DNA of 64,000 bases from Membranipora membranacea (lineage: Eukaryota > Bryozoa > Gymnolaemata > Cheilostomatida > Membraniporidae). The notes beneath the pieces were generated by a model. That model saw only the letters and a program-made list of their open reading frames with translations. It made no database searches and was not told the DNA's origin. Numbering within the stretch: the stretch's first letter is position 1; every line of letters begins with the position of its first letter. Below are positions 11,166-24,500 of the stretch, piece after piece. Both the position numbers and the translations under genes were made by a program. The stretch is from positions 5,704,001 through 5,768,000 of the forward strand of contig OU612065.1 in assembly GCA_914767715.1 (NCBI GenBank). Direction: 5' to 3'.

Positions 11166-12844
11166 AGTGATCAGCTACGCTTGTGCTGTAAAATCATATC
11201 AAAATAAATATGAAACCTGGTTAATACCCAGCTCTCTTAACTTAATCACGCAAACAAAAATCACACTAAACTACTCAGGTAGTTAAAAGATGTCTATAAC
11301 ATAAAAATCCTTGTTTAAATTACAATCGGTCTAATAACACAAACCAGTTTTTTTGTCAGCTACTTGATCACCAATGAAGCTCAAATTGCTTAGTAAGGAC
11401 GTTATATCAGGTAAAACGAGTGTTATCAGTGTATACAACCCACATCGGTAAGATTATACATCGCTATATTAGACGGGGATTTTATCTCACTGCATTTTTC
11501 CCAAACTCTGCTATTTGATTAAAATGTGTCGACTCCATAAATGTATGGATAGCCAAAGTGACATATAAACGGTGCAGAAATTAACTGACAAGAAGTCAAA
11601 TTTATGATAGCTTTTTTGTCATTTTACTATGTTATTGGGTGGTTGTCATTTTGAGATGAAGTAGAGCCCAAGCATTATCCCACATACTATGTATAAGATG
11701 AGATTTATTTTTACCCTCATATAAATGATTGGAATAATTTTTTTAATTTAAGTGGTTTAAAATTCTGCGCAACTAGCTTGACAAATTGAGAAAAAAAATA
11801 CGGAACAATAAGCTGAAAGCTCCTTAATTGTTTATTTAAACGTGTTTTCAAATGTATTATTACACCTAGCGCTCATGCCTTTATGTCAATCAGTGCAGGG
11901 TGCTGTCGGGAAAAATAAAACCAGCACTGATGAGGTGATTAAGTACAGTTAACGTACGTGGTACCTGTTGATCGGAACTTTACACTGGATGAAGACTGTT
12001 TATCTTTTCCGCATGAATTTTGTCATCAGACCGGATATTATTTTGACTGGATTTTTGATGAAATTTGCTTTGCTTGAAATTCTCAACTGGCTAGTTGATA
12101 CTATCAACGACCAAATTACAGAATGTTTCACAGCAGGTTGTGTCACCTACCTCCTCCAAGAGTTAAGTTATTGCCTCAGGGGTATTCGTTTTTTCTAACT
12201 AGTTAATAATTGTAAGAAATAATCCGCGAATCTGACAATTAGATCGAATAAGATCCTCAATGATATCCTATTCAAGGAACTGTAATTTGATAGGCCACCA
12301 TAGACTCAAGTCTTCGTTTTGGTTGTAATATCATGAATTTTATTCTATTTGATTATAAATTATGGTAAAAATCATTGAACCGTAAAAATCTAAAAAAAAT
12401 GAAGGAATTAAAACACAGCATAACGGTATTAACGTAGCGGGCTGCTCTGACAAGCTGGTCAGACGTTATATATCAATATCCTACTTTGACCTCATTAATT
12501 AGATACTATTAACCTTTTAAAAACTATTTTCAACATTAACAATGCTGACTATTGCATATTCTAAGCAGATTGTTTTTTTCAAGTAAGATTGGTGTTGTTG
12601 CGAACAGATGGGAAAAAAATCATGAGTACATAATTAGAGTGATTCGTTGAATTCTTTTCTTGTCCATGTTTGACATTATAATTGGTTCAGTTGTTACAAG
12701 AGCAACCTGGATGCCATTTTAAAATGTCTGTATAAAATATACTGAGAAGAGATTGATTAGCGTTCTGCACCATCTCAATGAGTTTGTAGCCTGGTTTGTT
12801 CAGGTGAAGGATGCTGCACCAGTGGAATAGGTAGGGGTAGCTAC
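11166..12844. other. Intergenic stretch, no gene seen
   Basis: No exon with supporting splice sites or recognisable product was found. The 76-codon open frame near 11968-12198 has no recognisable content. The downstream end should contain the CAP 3' untranslated region, but I could not place a convincing poly(A) signal close to its stop. Confidence 0.4.
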
Positions 12845-15800
12845 TCAAGCTGCGATATCGTTGACTTCAGTGACCAATGTCTTGCCGTTGAATACAGTCT
12901 TGAACTGCTCAGCAATAGCGTACTCAGACTATAAATAAAATGTAGGTTAATGTAAGTAGATGAAAAGCGTTTTAGGTCTAATATATGCCGAGCAAGGTAT
13001 GGAGTAGGAGGATTGTGAACAGTTAGATTATTGGCGAACACAGACCTTATGAAGATTCAGTACTCTCTAAAAGTACAAATGATACTACAAGACTTATCTT
13101 AGAAAAACACAGGAAAGGTTTTGATGCTAAGTGGAAGAATAAAAAGCTGTACAAAATACTGTACTGCTAACGGATCAATCAACATATCAGTATGATCAGA
13201 AAATAATACGATATAACAATCCGAGTAATATTAATTTCTCATCAAGGTATGATCTTATTGCTATGACTTACATAGTCGCCATCTCCTTTAGGAATCACTA
13301 CATTCATTTCAGACGATTTAGCTGAGATAAAACTAGTATCCAATGACTGCTCAGACAAATAAATCTGGCATCCGTCCGTTTTTTCTATGCTCACTGTAGG
13401 GACTTTATTAATCACCTGACAAAGAGAAGAGAGAATGTAACATTAGCCACTAAATGTCTTATCATTACCATGAGATAACATGTGCATTAGTGTATCTCTT
13501 GTGTGCTGTAAAGGCGTTTGATATAGATTATGAGGTTGTAAAGCTCAAATTACTTTTTAATGTATCATCATATTATAGACAAGATGCTCCCAAGTGAGTA
13601 ACGTGAATAACTGTCAGATAAGTATGTTTACTCAATTGACTAACAAGCGGACTGCCCCTCATTTTACAGCCTCACCCACCTGACATTTGACGCTCTGACA
13701 GTTTATAAACTCCACCATGGAGATGGCGTCGTCAAACACGACAGCCGTTTTCTTACAGCCATCCAGAGTGATTGAGTTGACTTTGCCCTTAACTTGGATG
13801 GTAGAGTTTACACACTTGTACACATAAACAGTCTGGCTTCTATTAGTGTCTTCGATTACAGTATTGGTGTTATCAGTGAGATATTCCTGCAATGAAAAAA
13901 AAACATTACACAATATCTAAAGGTGCCATGTTTTGCACTTAATAATGATAATTTTCAAATCTGCATTTGATCACAAGCACAGGCTTTGGAATTGGTCGCA
14001 AAACTGATCATATTTCATTATCAAATTCAAAACGTATCAAATTTAGCCATGGACTGGACTTGGCAATTTTGCGGGCAATCTTGTTTTGCCCAAACAGTGA
14101 AGTGATATGACGCTCATTACATTATTTATTAAGCTAATAGCTTTATCTCAGTAACTAACCACAGCCCATTTCTTGCCCTGCAGTTCGACCAGAGGAGGGT
14201 GCTGTTTGGGCTTCACCACAGCTGCTGTAACAGGTTTAGTTGGGGCAGCGCCTGGTTTAGGAGCAGTTGGTGGTTTGAAAGGTGCTGGGCCAGTCCTCAG
14301 TGCAGGGTTTTTATGGGTCTTCATGTTGTCTGAAACCTTCTTGAGACCTAAAAAATAACACAGTTTATGTTTATCATAAGTCGCTTATCCTGTCAATGAA
14401 GAAATTTAAGGAAGTTCAACCTATATTCACATGTGCGCTTATCTGCAGGAATCTATTGGAAAATCTTAAACGATCATATTCCCAGAGTACAACTTGTTTT
14501 ATACTGCCATATCCATAAATATTTTAATATATATAAAGAATAATATTCATAAGTTATATTCATAAACATATAAATACTTTATACTTTATACTTTATACTT
14601 TATGGTTATATTTATGATTATGACAATGTCAAGTTCTCATGAAACATCACGATTTCCCTTCACATTTAGAATGCCACATTTGATAGGTGTTACAATATTC
14701 ACAGCTGACCCTATAATTTCTCTTACTATTATGTCAGCATTACCCGAGCTGACAGTGTTAGGCATATAATGATAGATGTTTTTTGTTGTTAATTACCAAC
14801 TAACCAGAGATGAAACAATGTCACTGAGCAATGTTTAAAAGGACCCGGCTTGGGCTAAAACTGTAACCGGAAAGCTAAAACAATTATTGACAAGCATGGA
14901 AGGGTTTGAAGGTACGACATGATAGAAGAGGTGCATTTTCTGAGGTCATCCAAGCAATACCTGGATTTTTATGTGTCTTCATATCATCAGTAACTTTTTT
15001 CAGCCCTATAATCATTCCAGCATTTGTTTGTAACACAAAGTATATTCATGTGAGATGCGATAAATTAAACTTATACACAGTTCAATTGATCAATTTAAAA
15101 TACAACTTTTTGGAAGCATGATAAGGGTGGATGGCACTGACATGACAACAACCTATTACGAGTTATCCCCCTGTAAAGAAGAATAGATAACTCCCATTAC
15201 ATAACAATATAAAATCGGGGAGTTTCCTCAAACTCTGTTAAAATGCATGCATTGATAAAACCATAGCCATATATAAATATTGTTATATAGATGGGTATAA
15301 GACTGCAACCTAGACAATTGCAGGGAATGAGTGAATCGAAATTTATTATTGATGATTGAAAGACAGTGGACTGAGAACTCACCGCTGGTAATATCTGATC
15401 CTTTGTTGAGAGCAGCAAACAGTGCTGAGGCATCGGGAGCAGGAGCAGATTTAGTTGATGATGTAGATACTGGAGGAGGTGGAGGCATATTTCCTGGTGG
15501 TGGTGGGGGTGGTACACCGGCTGGCGCAGCAGGAGCAGCGGGAGCAGCAGACTTGAGCGATTTTGCATCTCCTCCCTGTAAACGAGAAGGTAACACGCAA
15601 ATGCAATGAAGCAATTACAGCTATGGTGGGGTCAGAGTAAATCGGAGAAGATGATTGAAGTTAACTATAACTTGATATTAGATTGATCTAGTAAGGGGAA
15701 ACAACTCAGAGTTGTATGTTAATAGTTATCAGAAAAGACAAGTTTATCAAACTCAAGCTATGGAGCAGTGTGGATAATGAATAGGTTACAAATAAATTAA

Positions 15801-18800
15801 CGTATGTTTGGCTGACCTTGGCAAAAATGAAGTACAATTTATGAAAGAATCATCATTTTTATGCCACATGGTTAAAGTGCTTGCTGTGCAAGCTGATATG
15901 TAGTTTTATGGCAGTTCAGTGAAAGCCTAAAAAGTAAAACTGAATAATTTTACATTAAAATAACTTGGGTGAGAATCAGCGTTCCATGACTGTCTCTCCA
16001 TGCGAAAGAGCAAATGAAGAATCTGACCGTGAAAGTCTATCGTATAATGGCAACTGCAGTTTGGTGGAAATTAGGCTAACAATCTCACCTTGGGGTTCCA
16101 CACCAAACCAGTAAGATGATGCTGCTTAACATAAGCCTGTAACTCTCTCCACAGTGCGCATAATGATTTGGTCCATTCAGAATGCTCTGGTGCCCTGAAA
16201 CGATAATGTCGTACACTCTTAACTCTTCAGGTATTGATACAAGAACCAGGAGGTAGAAATGTATAATTGAAAGACATACATGTATAATGATAGCCGCAAG
16301 ATATTGCTGGATGATCTTGCTTGGGGCCACTTCCTCCAAATATGACACGTGAACATAAAAATCTGCAATATCTGCACATTTATCTCGAGGTCCAATCAAT
16401 CAAACACTCACTTTTCTTTGAAGTCTTTGAGGACCCTGTTCACATAGAACATACCAGCATCAGCCATTTCTTTGACGAATGGTGCAGGGGTAGGCTCCTG
16501 GAACATCCACAAATGAGTATGTGATCACTTGTTACAATAAATGACAGAGATGGAAATATGATGCGCAACTAATTTAATTCATAAAAAAAGGTAAACTCGT
16601 GGGTTTTATCAAATAAAGGTAAATGGAGCACCCTCTGCACACAAAATAGTCAGCTCTCTCTCCCTTTAGTTATTCTCAGTCTGACAAAATATGTTTGATG
16701 TGTTTTAGTACTTGAGGAATGATACTAGTATGTTTAGCATACAGATTTCATGCCTGACATTTTCAGACTCATCATGACAGGGTTATAAAACAATTCATAC
16801 TCAAGACCTAAAGCCAAGCAGTATACGTGCAACATCGATGAGCAGGGGCCTGTAATATTCTTCCCAATCAGGGATGCTAGGCACCAATTATTGTTTTATG
16901 TTTGTAAATCATGATGACAGAGAAAGTATGGATTTTACTCACACTCGGTGCAAACTCTAGTCCTGGTCGAGTAAACTTATTAACCTACATCTACTCGACC
17001 AGGACAGTAATACTGAAGGGTAACACTTTATGAAACCTTGATTTACCTTACATCGCTCGGCGGGTAAGATATACTCCTAATATCATAACATAATAATTCT
17101 ATGATGAATCATTCAAGCCGTACACTAAAAGAACTCTCACTCATTTTTAAAAAATGTACAAAATATTTTCAGGCTAAGCCGCCCACACACAGAAATTTGC
17201 TGATGCTCTCGTTGTGCAAAAAAAAACAAATTCAGGAGAGGAGAGACTTACAATAGTGACCCAGGAGAGGGCGGAGACTCCTTCAGCTAGGGCTGACAGG
17301 TGATTAAAGAACTCAGAGCGCCTGTTCTTCTCCTTCATAGCCTACAAAAATATGTTTATAGTACTGTCAAACATTGTTATGAAGTAGGTTTGAAAAGAAA
17401 AGCTAAAAGGGGTGATTTTCTTATCTGTTTTTGACTTTACTTTACTACCCTAGTGTATTATGGTTAGGGTTGGGAGGAGGGGAGAGGTGCGGTAAGTCAC
17501 CACTGAGCCTGACAATGACAATAGAGAACAATCACAAAAATGAGGTAATATCATAGCGTGTCTTAAATCAGTCTGTGGTCAGAATCCTGGTTACTGGTTA
17601 CCAGACCCGACCATACGCATGGAAGATAAGGTTTATTATTTTATCCTTTGTAACTTACCATTATCTCTGATATTTTGTCTGATGTTGGCTTCAAGAGATC
17701 AACTACATCAGCCTAAAGAAAACAATAAAATAAGCACAATGACTTGATGAGCGATATAACATGGATAGTATGGATGGCATCAGTTAGAAGGTGGGTGCCT
17801 TGGCAGCACACAGGTTATGTAATAAGTACTAATTAGACGCCTTCGCTATCTATACGGCCACATGGCTCCACAGACAATGAAAATGAGGTGCAGCCCATAT
17901 GGTAGCAATAACAGCTCCTTCAGTAATGAGTGAGTATGAAGCACTGCGACTTCATTATCAGCATGTCAGTCATATTGTTCTTACTCTAAATATAGTGCTA
18001 ACGAGGTAGGCTTCATAATTTTGTCAATCAATGACTTGCTGAGTGGTTGGGTATTAAAAAGTGAGCTGGTTATAACATACCATGCTGGATGGTTTTTTAC
18101 TCTGGGAAGCAATTATCAGGTACGCTTTCTGCATCATAATGGCATCCTTCAGCAGATCGGCCTGTAAAAGCACATGAACAGAGTATTATACTGTGAATCA
18201 CAGATATCATAACTATGCAGGTTAGGCTCTGAACTCATATCATAGCCCTCTTATTGGCACTGTCAACACTAACGCACACACAACACAACAAATATCAGAA
18301 GAGTTGTATTCCCCCCAAGTTCTATATTTGTACAGTAACCGTTATATGACACGATAAAATACCAGCAACCATATCAGTAGACTCTCTTGTTATAAGAGAT
18401 AAATTATAGCGTCAACTAGGATGGAACGTAGTTCATCAGACAGTAAGGAGTAAGTTCTGTTGCGAATATGAAATTAAGCGAGAAGCAATGTCTACAAATT
18501 AGTCTAAGACTAGGTGTTGGAGAACTTACCTGTTCCTTGACAAGCCCACCAATCTTTCCACTAGCTGCGAGAAAAGCAGCGAGTGGACCAGTGATGAGAT
18601 TTTCATACTCTTTCACAAAAGGTGTGTCCGCTAAATAAAAGAAAATACATGTTAGCTGTCAGGGCTATGAACAACACTATGCTAATGTAACTGAGGCAGA
18701 CTTCAAATCACCTGTTCTTATTTAGTACCCATAAGGGTAGAATGGAGGGCAGAATGTGATAATAATTCTCATACAGTTGATACATATCATCATGTTAATA

Positions 18801-19827
18801 AATTCATATAAGATGGGTTATTATACAATGAGTCACATTTTCTCATCTAAGATTTTGTGGTAGGCAATGTCAAGTACCAAGTCAATAAACAGCATTATAT
18901 TGGTGAGTACACCTTCCATAGTAGGTACAGCCCACCCATAAATAGGATGACATTCAAGGAACAAGACAGTTATACAGCTGCTGATTAACAAGGCTTAGAG
19001 TGCTTTTTCAGGGTTGGGTATGATGAGTCGGGAACACGGATACATGTTATCTTCAAAAAACTCATGTTTTTGTCAGTACTTTCACAAAAAACGGACTCAT
19101 AATGATGTAATATTCTATATATGGAGAGGGGGAGATCCAAATTCAACAACTAGGACAACATACTTAATAATAATTATTGGACTATGACTAAAACTGTTTG
19201 CCAAATAAGAGGAAGAGGCGGCACTGTCAATGCAATGGGCGGGAAGCATAACGGCTGATAAGGTGCTAACTGCCTAAAGTTTTGGTATATATAAAATTGC
19301 CCATACCTCCTCCAGCTGTAGGGGCAGCAGCGGCTCCAGCAGATCCTCCGCCTACTGATGCACTCTCTAACCTACTGGTGACCTTCTCAAGTCTCTCAAC
19401 TAACTGAGCTAAGTCTGCTGTGGACATTGTGTATGGTGATGTGTCACTGGGTGAATAACTATAACAGAGATAATATCACAGGATACATACCACCACATTT
19501 ACTGATACAGTAGTATCTCATGATATGGAAGACAAAGTACACACACACACACACACACAATAGAAACGTTGCGGCCCAATGGTGAAGGACAGTCAAAGGG
19601 TAAGCAATAGCTTTTAAGCTCATAGATGCTTATGCTCACCACATAGAGTGTGAGTTACAACACTGATATTTTCATATAGAAGACTACAACATACACCAGT
19701 TGCGGCTCGTATGAAACAAAACATGTGGAGCAGTTAACAACAAGGCTTACCTAACAGGATTGACTATCTGATCGCCGCTGTCTAAACGATTACGCTTGTT
19801 TTCCCGACAGCAACATAGACAAGACAT
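12845..19827 (-). CDS. CAP: Adenylyl cyclase-associated protein (CAP), actin-recycling factor, complete (520 aa)
   Basis: Thirteen coding exons with closing phases: 19827-19751, 19458-19307, 18630-18530, 18161-18081, 17712-17659, 17341-17252, 16497-16412, 16194-16089, 15575-15383, 14347-14160, 13886-13680, 13415-13272, 12928-12845. CAP binds cofilin-actin and promotes monomer recycling and nucleotide exchange in the cytoplasm. The domain order is conserved: N-terminal oligomerisation coil (LVERLEKV, about residue 46), helical folded domain (about 80-250), two proline runs (271-276, 280-284) for profilin or SH3 binding, a WH2 motif ([15 protein letters not shown], about 314-328), then the beta-helix CARP domain (about 370-520). 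The family's usual start, MSTADLAQ at 19427, is preceded in frame by a 38-residue extension beginning MSCLCCC and encoded partly by an upstream exon. Human CAP1 and CAP2 are about 475 residues. A 45-bp cassette exon at 14961-15005 could add a second WH2. The gene is divergent from the SCP gene. Confidence 0.95.
14574..14603. repeat. Microsatellite, 7-bp unit (TACTTTA)n
   Basis: About four tandem copies of a TACTTTA unit lie in a CAP intron, next to an AT-rich run of ATATAAA and ATTCATAA words. Confidence 0.8.
14961..15005 (-). CDS. CAP: Duplicated WH2 cassette exon of CAP (alternative, 15 codons)
   Basis: A 45-base open segment in the intron between the CAP exons at 15383-15575 and 14160-14347 encodes [15 protein letters not shown]. 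This matches the first 15 residues of the next exon ([15 protein letters not shown]) at 13 of 15 positions. It is bounded by TATAG and GTATTG, has phase 1 at both ends and a length divisible by three, so it can be included without a frameshift. Comparing the two copies codon by codon, about eight codons differ silently and two change the residue, the pattern expected under protein-level constraint. LKKV is the core of the actin-binding WH2 motif, so inclusion would give CAP tandem WH2 motifs. The splice sites are weaker than average, suggesting regulated inclusion or a relic. Confidence 0.65.
16960..17005. repeat. Inverted repeat, 14-bp stem
   Basis: GTCCTGGTCGAGTA at 16960-16973 pairs perfectly with TACTCGACCAGGAC at 16992-17005 across an 18-base loop, inside a CAP intron. 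Confidence 0.8.
19540..19559. repeat. (CA)n microsatellite
   Basis: Ten AC dinucleotides in the second CAP intron. Confidence 0.9.
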
Positions 19828-21527
19828 TCCAGCACATTGATAAAAAGTCAGCGTGACAGTTACAGAGTAGTTGGAAATGAGAAAGTAGTGATGCGATATT
19901 AGATGATGATATATTGTTACCACTGCTTGGTTGTTGTTTATTAGTCAGCGCTGCCAATATTCAGAACTTATAGATGTACTGGTATATTATTATGGTGATG
20001 AACACTACCTCAACACAGATGATTGGTGATGAAAGTAAGATAGTTGTTCCACTCAGACCACTATCACCGGTAATGTCTGCGATTTGTTTGTCATATCCTG
20101 ACTAGCTAGCTAATATATTCGCATTAATGACGTGATAACAGGCTCTTGTGTTTGTTTGGTGTATACTTGATCTGAATGAGTGTTTGCATAATCTCTAGAC
20201 CAAAAAACTCGGCACTGAGAGGTAGGAATTGAAGATGACTATAAACACAAAGATTTAATTTCGAACTCGGACTACTCATGTCAAGGATGTGTGGGCCACA
20301 CAATTAGGTCAAGATGTCATTATGATCACAATCCTATAGCCATATATTTCTGGATTAAATATATTTAGAAATGACACACTTAAGGCAAGGGGTAAGATTA
20401 CTTCCGCAATCACTCCTTGCCTATAGCAAGGAGTAGGATGACCTGACTGATGCACTGTTTTGTCACTTTTACATTTTCTTTTATAGGCCCGATATAAAGT
20501 TTTGAGTCATGTCATCAGAGGGTAAGGAACAAGGGAATTCGATTTTCATTGCAGTAACTCATAATACAATAATCCTTAACACATACACACCCATATTTAT
20601 AGTAATAGTTATACTGGTAATAATGCAAGTGGCAACACAAAGAGGGAAGTTGGTTCCATAGGACAGGTACATGATACCTAAGCATTAATTAAGGCTACAG
20701 AAAGTGGAACTGTCGGATTGCTAGACAGTAAGCTCATGCCAGTCTCACATAGCCCAGCTGGTGAAGAGAAAATTGCTGCAAAATCCATTCTGGTGCAGTG
20801 AAGGTCAGGCAAGTAAGTAAAGGATTCTCACTCCTTTGTTACTGTAGTTTCAGACACTAGACAGTGTCAGTGTTTAACCCGAAGGTTATGAAATAGAAGA
20901 TTATCTTGAAGCTATACATTACTCTAACTCTGAACCACACAGCTTCAGTGTTGGGCAGATGAGGTGTGAGAGGATAGTGATAGAAATGATCATTATGATG
21001 CTGACTCATATTTGTTTCTATGTTTCATTCTGATCTCATCTCAAGAAAAGTAGTGAGTTGGAGTTAGAAAATGCAGAACAAACAAGCTTAGTATAGTATC
21101 CTTAGTATGAGGTAGGATTCAGAGAGAATATTTGCAATTGTTCACTGGTTAGAGAAAATTGTTACCTGGGCTAAGATGCTTTGGTGATTTCTCCAAAACT
21201 CCTCTAGATGTACAGTTTGATTTTTTCTCGGGGCTGTCTTTCTTCTCACTAAATTGCCTTTAACTGTTCAGGAAGTAAACCGGCTTCCCACAATGCACCT
21301 CTACTAGAGCTCTTCCGCATAGTGACAACAACTCCAAAAGGTTTAGCTATTAAAGACTGACCAATCAGATAACAGAGTTGGCTGGTAATCAACCCTATTG
21401 GCTTGCCTCCATCTTGCAATTCAGATGTTTATTTACATTGCACAACGACATGCTCAGTGGTACAAGAACCTGAGTGAATTCGTCTGAGAAATTTCAACAT
21501 ATCCAGCAAACCACCTTGCTAAAACTA
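19828..21527. promoter_or_regulatory. Intergenic region shared by the divergent CAP and SCP genes
   Basis: The two genes point away from each other, so both promoters should lie in these 1.7 kb. I saw no clear TATA box at a defensible position. A GGAG-type hairpin lies inside (ACTCCTTGC at 20412-20420 and GCAAGGAGT at 20426-20434). Upstream untranslated exons may also be hidden here. Confidence 0.4.
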
Positions 21528-24500
21528 ATGACGGCTGATCAAATGGATACACCTACCCCTCCAGCATCAATAATTACACAAGTGAATGCTAATGGGGATC
21601 AAGTGATTGTAGCTCCAGACCACAACAAAGGTGAGGCATTTTAATCACTTACTAACTATCTAAACTTACACTTACTTACTTACAGTGACTAGTCTGGTGA
21701 GTTACACAAACCAAGGAGTAAAAGTCTTTTACAAACTGTACAATAATGTTTCGTAAAAGTTTATAGATTTCTTGAATTGAAGCTACTAGTAAATTAACAA
21801 ATAAATACTATTTTTACTTAGATAGATGAGAACTTGCTTAAAATAGTAGAATACCATCTCTCTTAACAGGGAGAATTCTCATGAACTAGTTTGTTGCTCT
21901 CAGTCAGTGAGTGTGGTAACAGTGAGAGTGTTAATCTCTCTTATATTTTGTTTATGATGGCTTTGCTACTCCTACTTCTACTGAACTTCATTTTTATATT
22001 TTACCTCAAATATCCTTGGTGTGTATCCAGCTAGTGCCCAACTCTGAAATTGTATCAGTTATAGAGTCAGTTAGGTTGTAGTTGTACGTATATTATATGT
22101 AAGCTGCAAGTGCAATTACCTGAACATACAACTTCCTAAGGCCTTCATAACTGAGATCAGTAAGCTTGGATGACACATGTGATAATGTTTTTATTGAAAA
22201 TGACTATGCAAACGTGCAGTAATTAGTGTTGATAAGGTGCTGATCCAACAGATCTGTGTGGATTGATTGACTGGCGGTGCTGCATCAACTGGCAGCTGAT
22301 GTCCATTAAACAACTCTTTGGTTTCATCAAGGAGTAACAGTTACTCATTGGTTTCACTGGGGAAACTAGCATAAAACTGAGAGTGGCATATTGACACAGT
22401 CTTATCAAGACTGGGACTATTGCTGCCTTTGAGGCTCAACAAATGATCTGTTTGATTTTCCGATTTGGCCGTGAAGGATTATCTACCATTCTATCAATAT
22501 CTCAGTCAGTATAGGTGATTTCTGATTGATATATCTGTTCTGAGAGACTGAGAAGGATTAAACTATCATCTGGCAACATTCCACTCAACTGTAGTGGTAG
22601 AAGGCATGTGGTTCCTTGCGCCACTTACACCTAATGAAAGTGATGCTTTTTTTTGCAGTGAACACCACCTTCATTCATTGCATGTTTTAGTTTGATTTGA
22701 CTTATGAGGCCTGTTACCTGACAGTGCCGTTAAATGCAGTACTGTGGTGGGCATGTGGTATGTTTGGGACACTGAATTAAATTCTTCTCATATATGAGAT
22801 TATGGAATTAAATGGTTTGGGATTATTACACACTTGTTTACTGAGGATTATCACCAGGTACTTTTCTTGAACATATGGTCGCAGGGTTCGTAGGCATACT
22901 AATAACGGCCATCACACTCACTGTGTTTTGAGTGTGGCTACTATCTTCCTGGTTTCTTATGTTAGAGCTGTAGAATGTTTGGATACGGATATGGATATTT
23001 GGTTTGAATTGCTAAACTACACTGTCATCTAGCCTGTCCTTGATTATTATGTATAGACATGGACTGTTTATGTGGTAAGAGCTTTTCCTGTTCCATCTTA
23101 ACAGTGTCATTGATCAAAAAGAGAATTGGAGAATATAATAAAACAAGGAGTTGGATTGTCCAACTCCTTGCATCGATGGACTGCACAGTTTATTCAGTTA
23201 CTGTTGACGTGGTTTTGGTTGGGGTACACTTCTCATTCAACTCTTTTTGAATTGTTCGATAAATGACTCTTTAATATTGTCGCAGTTTTTGAAATCTTTA
23301 CGGCCATAGAAAAAAGGGTGTGATTGTGAGGTTTTGTTGCAGTGCAGAGATAGGACCTGGTGGTTTGAGTGACAGATTGGTAGAGTAGCTGTTAGTAGGC
23401 CTGATCAGGGAGAATTCTCCCTGGCCTGATGTAGGGCCAACTATTTTTATGTCAGTTATTGATTATAATGTGCGATGTCCATATTGTGATAAATGGTAGT
23501 AATATAATGATATAGGGCATGTTTTGATTATTGGATATGACTTCCAGTCCTATGATTTCTCGAGTGTTGAGATGCAGCATACAGGTAGATCTGACTTATT
23601 TGGCACATTGCCAGCGCAGATTGCCCGTGGTATACACTCCCTCCTTTGGCGCTCTTTTCTAATAATATACCTGAATGCATTGATTTCCTTTCATAGTTTG
23701 CCAAGGATTATTGTAAGCTCTCAGCATTCCAATCCTTATTCAAATACATAGTTACATAGGAATGACCTAACTTCAGCTATAGACTTATTGTAAGCTGACT
23801 ACATGTTTTACCTTAGGGCCACTTGCCCTAGTGTGATATTGAGTGCCCTGCTTAGCTACATGATTCCTGTTCACCTGTATATGGCAGTCTGATGTCCAGG
23901 TTGTTTGTGACTCAAGTACTCCCTACTCTGTGACCAGGGACTACTTTTGACCTGATTTTACTTGATTGCATAACACGCTTTTACCTCAGTTCAAACCTTG
24001 AGGTAATCCCTACATCAGTGTTGATGGCTCTCGCAATCACGTTCACCTTGTGCCATTGTACATTTCTGATCTGTCACCGTATGTATGAGGTACAGTTAGA
24101 CCTAAGCTCATATACCTGTCAAGAAAAAGAGTTAGACATGCTGCTGTCTATTCATGTCAAACAATGCTGACTACTGTACTATTTTGTTTTAGATTCCAAT
24201 CTAACCATTATATACTGTACTTATTTTCACAGCTGTTGAGGTAGTAACTACTGGGCCGCTTTTTACTTTCATGTTCTTTTGTAGATACAGTTGCGCATGC
24301 AGTTAAAAGGCAGAAAGGATTATTTGGCAGTCTGTTGTGCTGTTTCGGAGCCAAAGCAAGGCTCAACAAGAAACACGGATCATGTAACACCTCGAGAGAG
24401 AGCATCAAAGTGAGCGATCATGTAAGTATCATTATCATTGGCCATTTACTTTCAGCGTGTTATAGTAGCTGTTATCGATGAACTAAACTCGCTGCTGTTA

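Noticed and set aside
15331-15609. Gly/Ala-rich open frame on the plus strand
   Set aside because: It is the antisense shadow of the proline-rich CAP exon.
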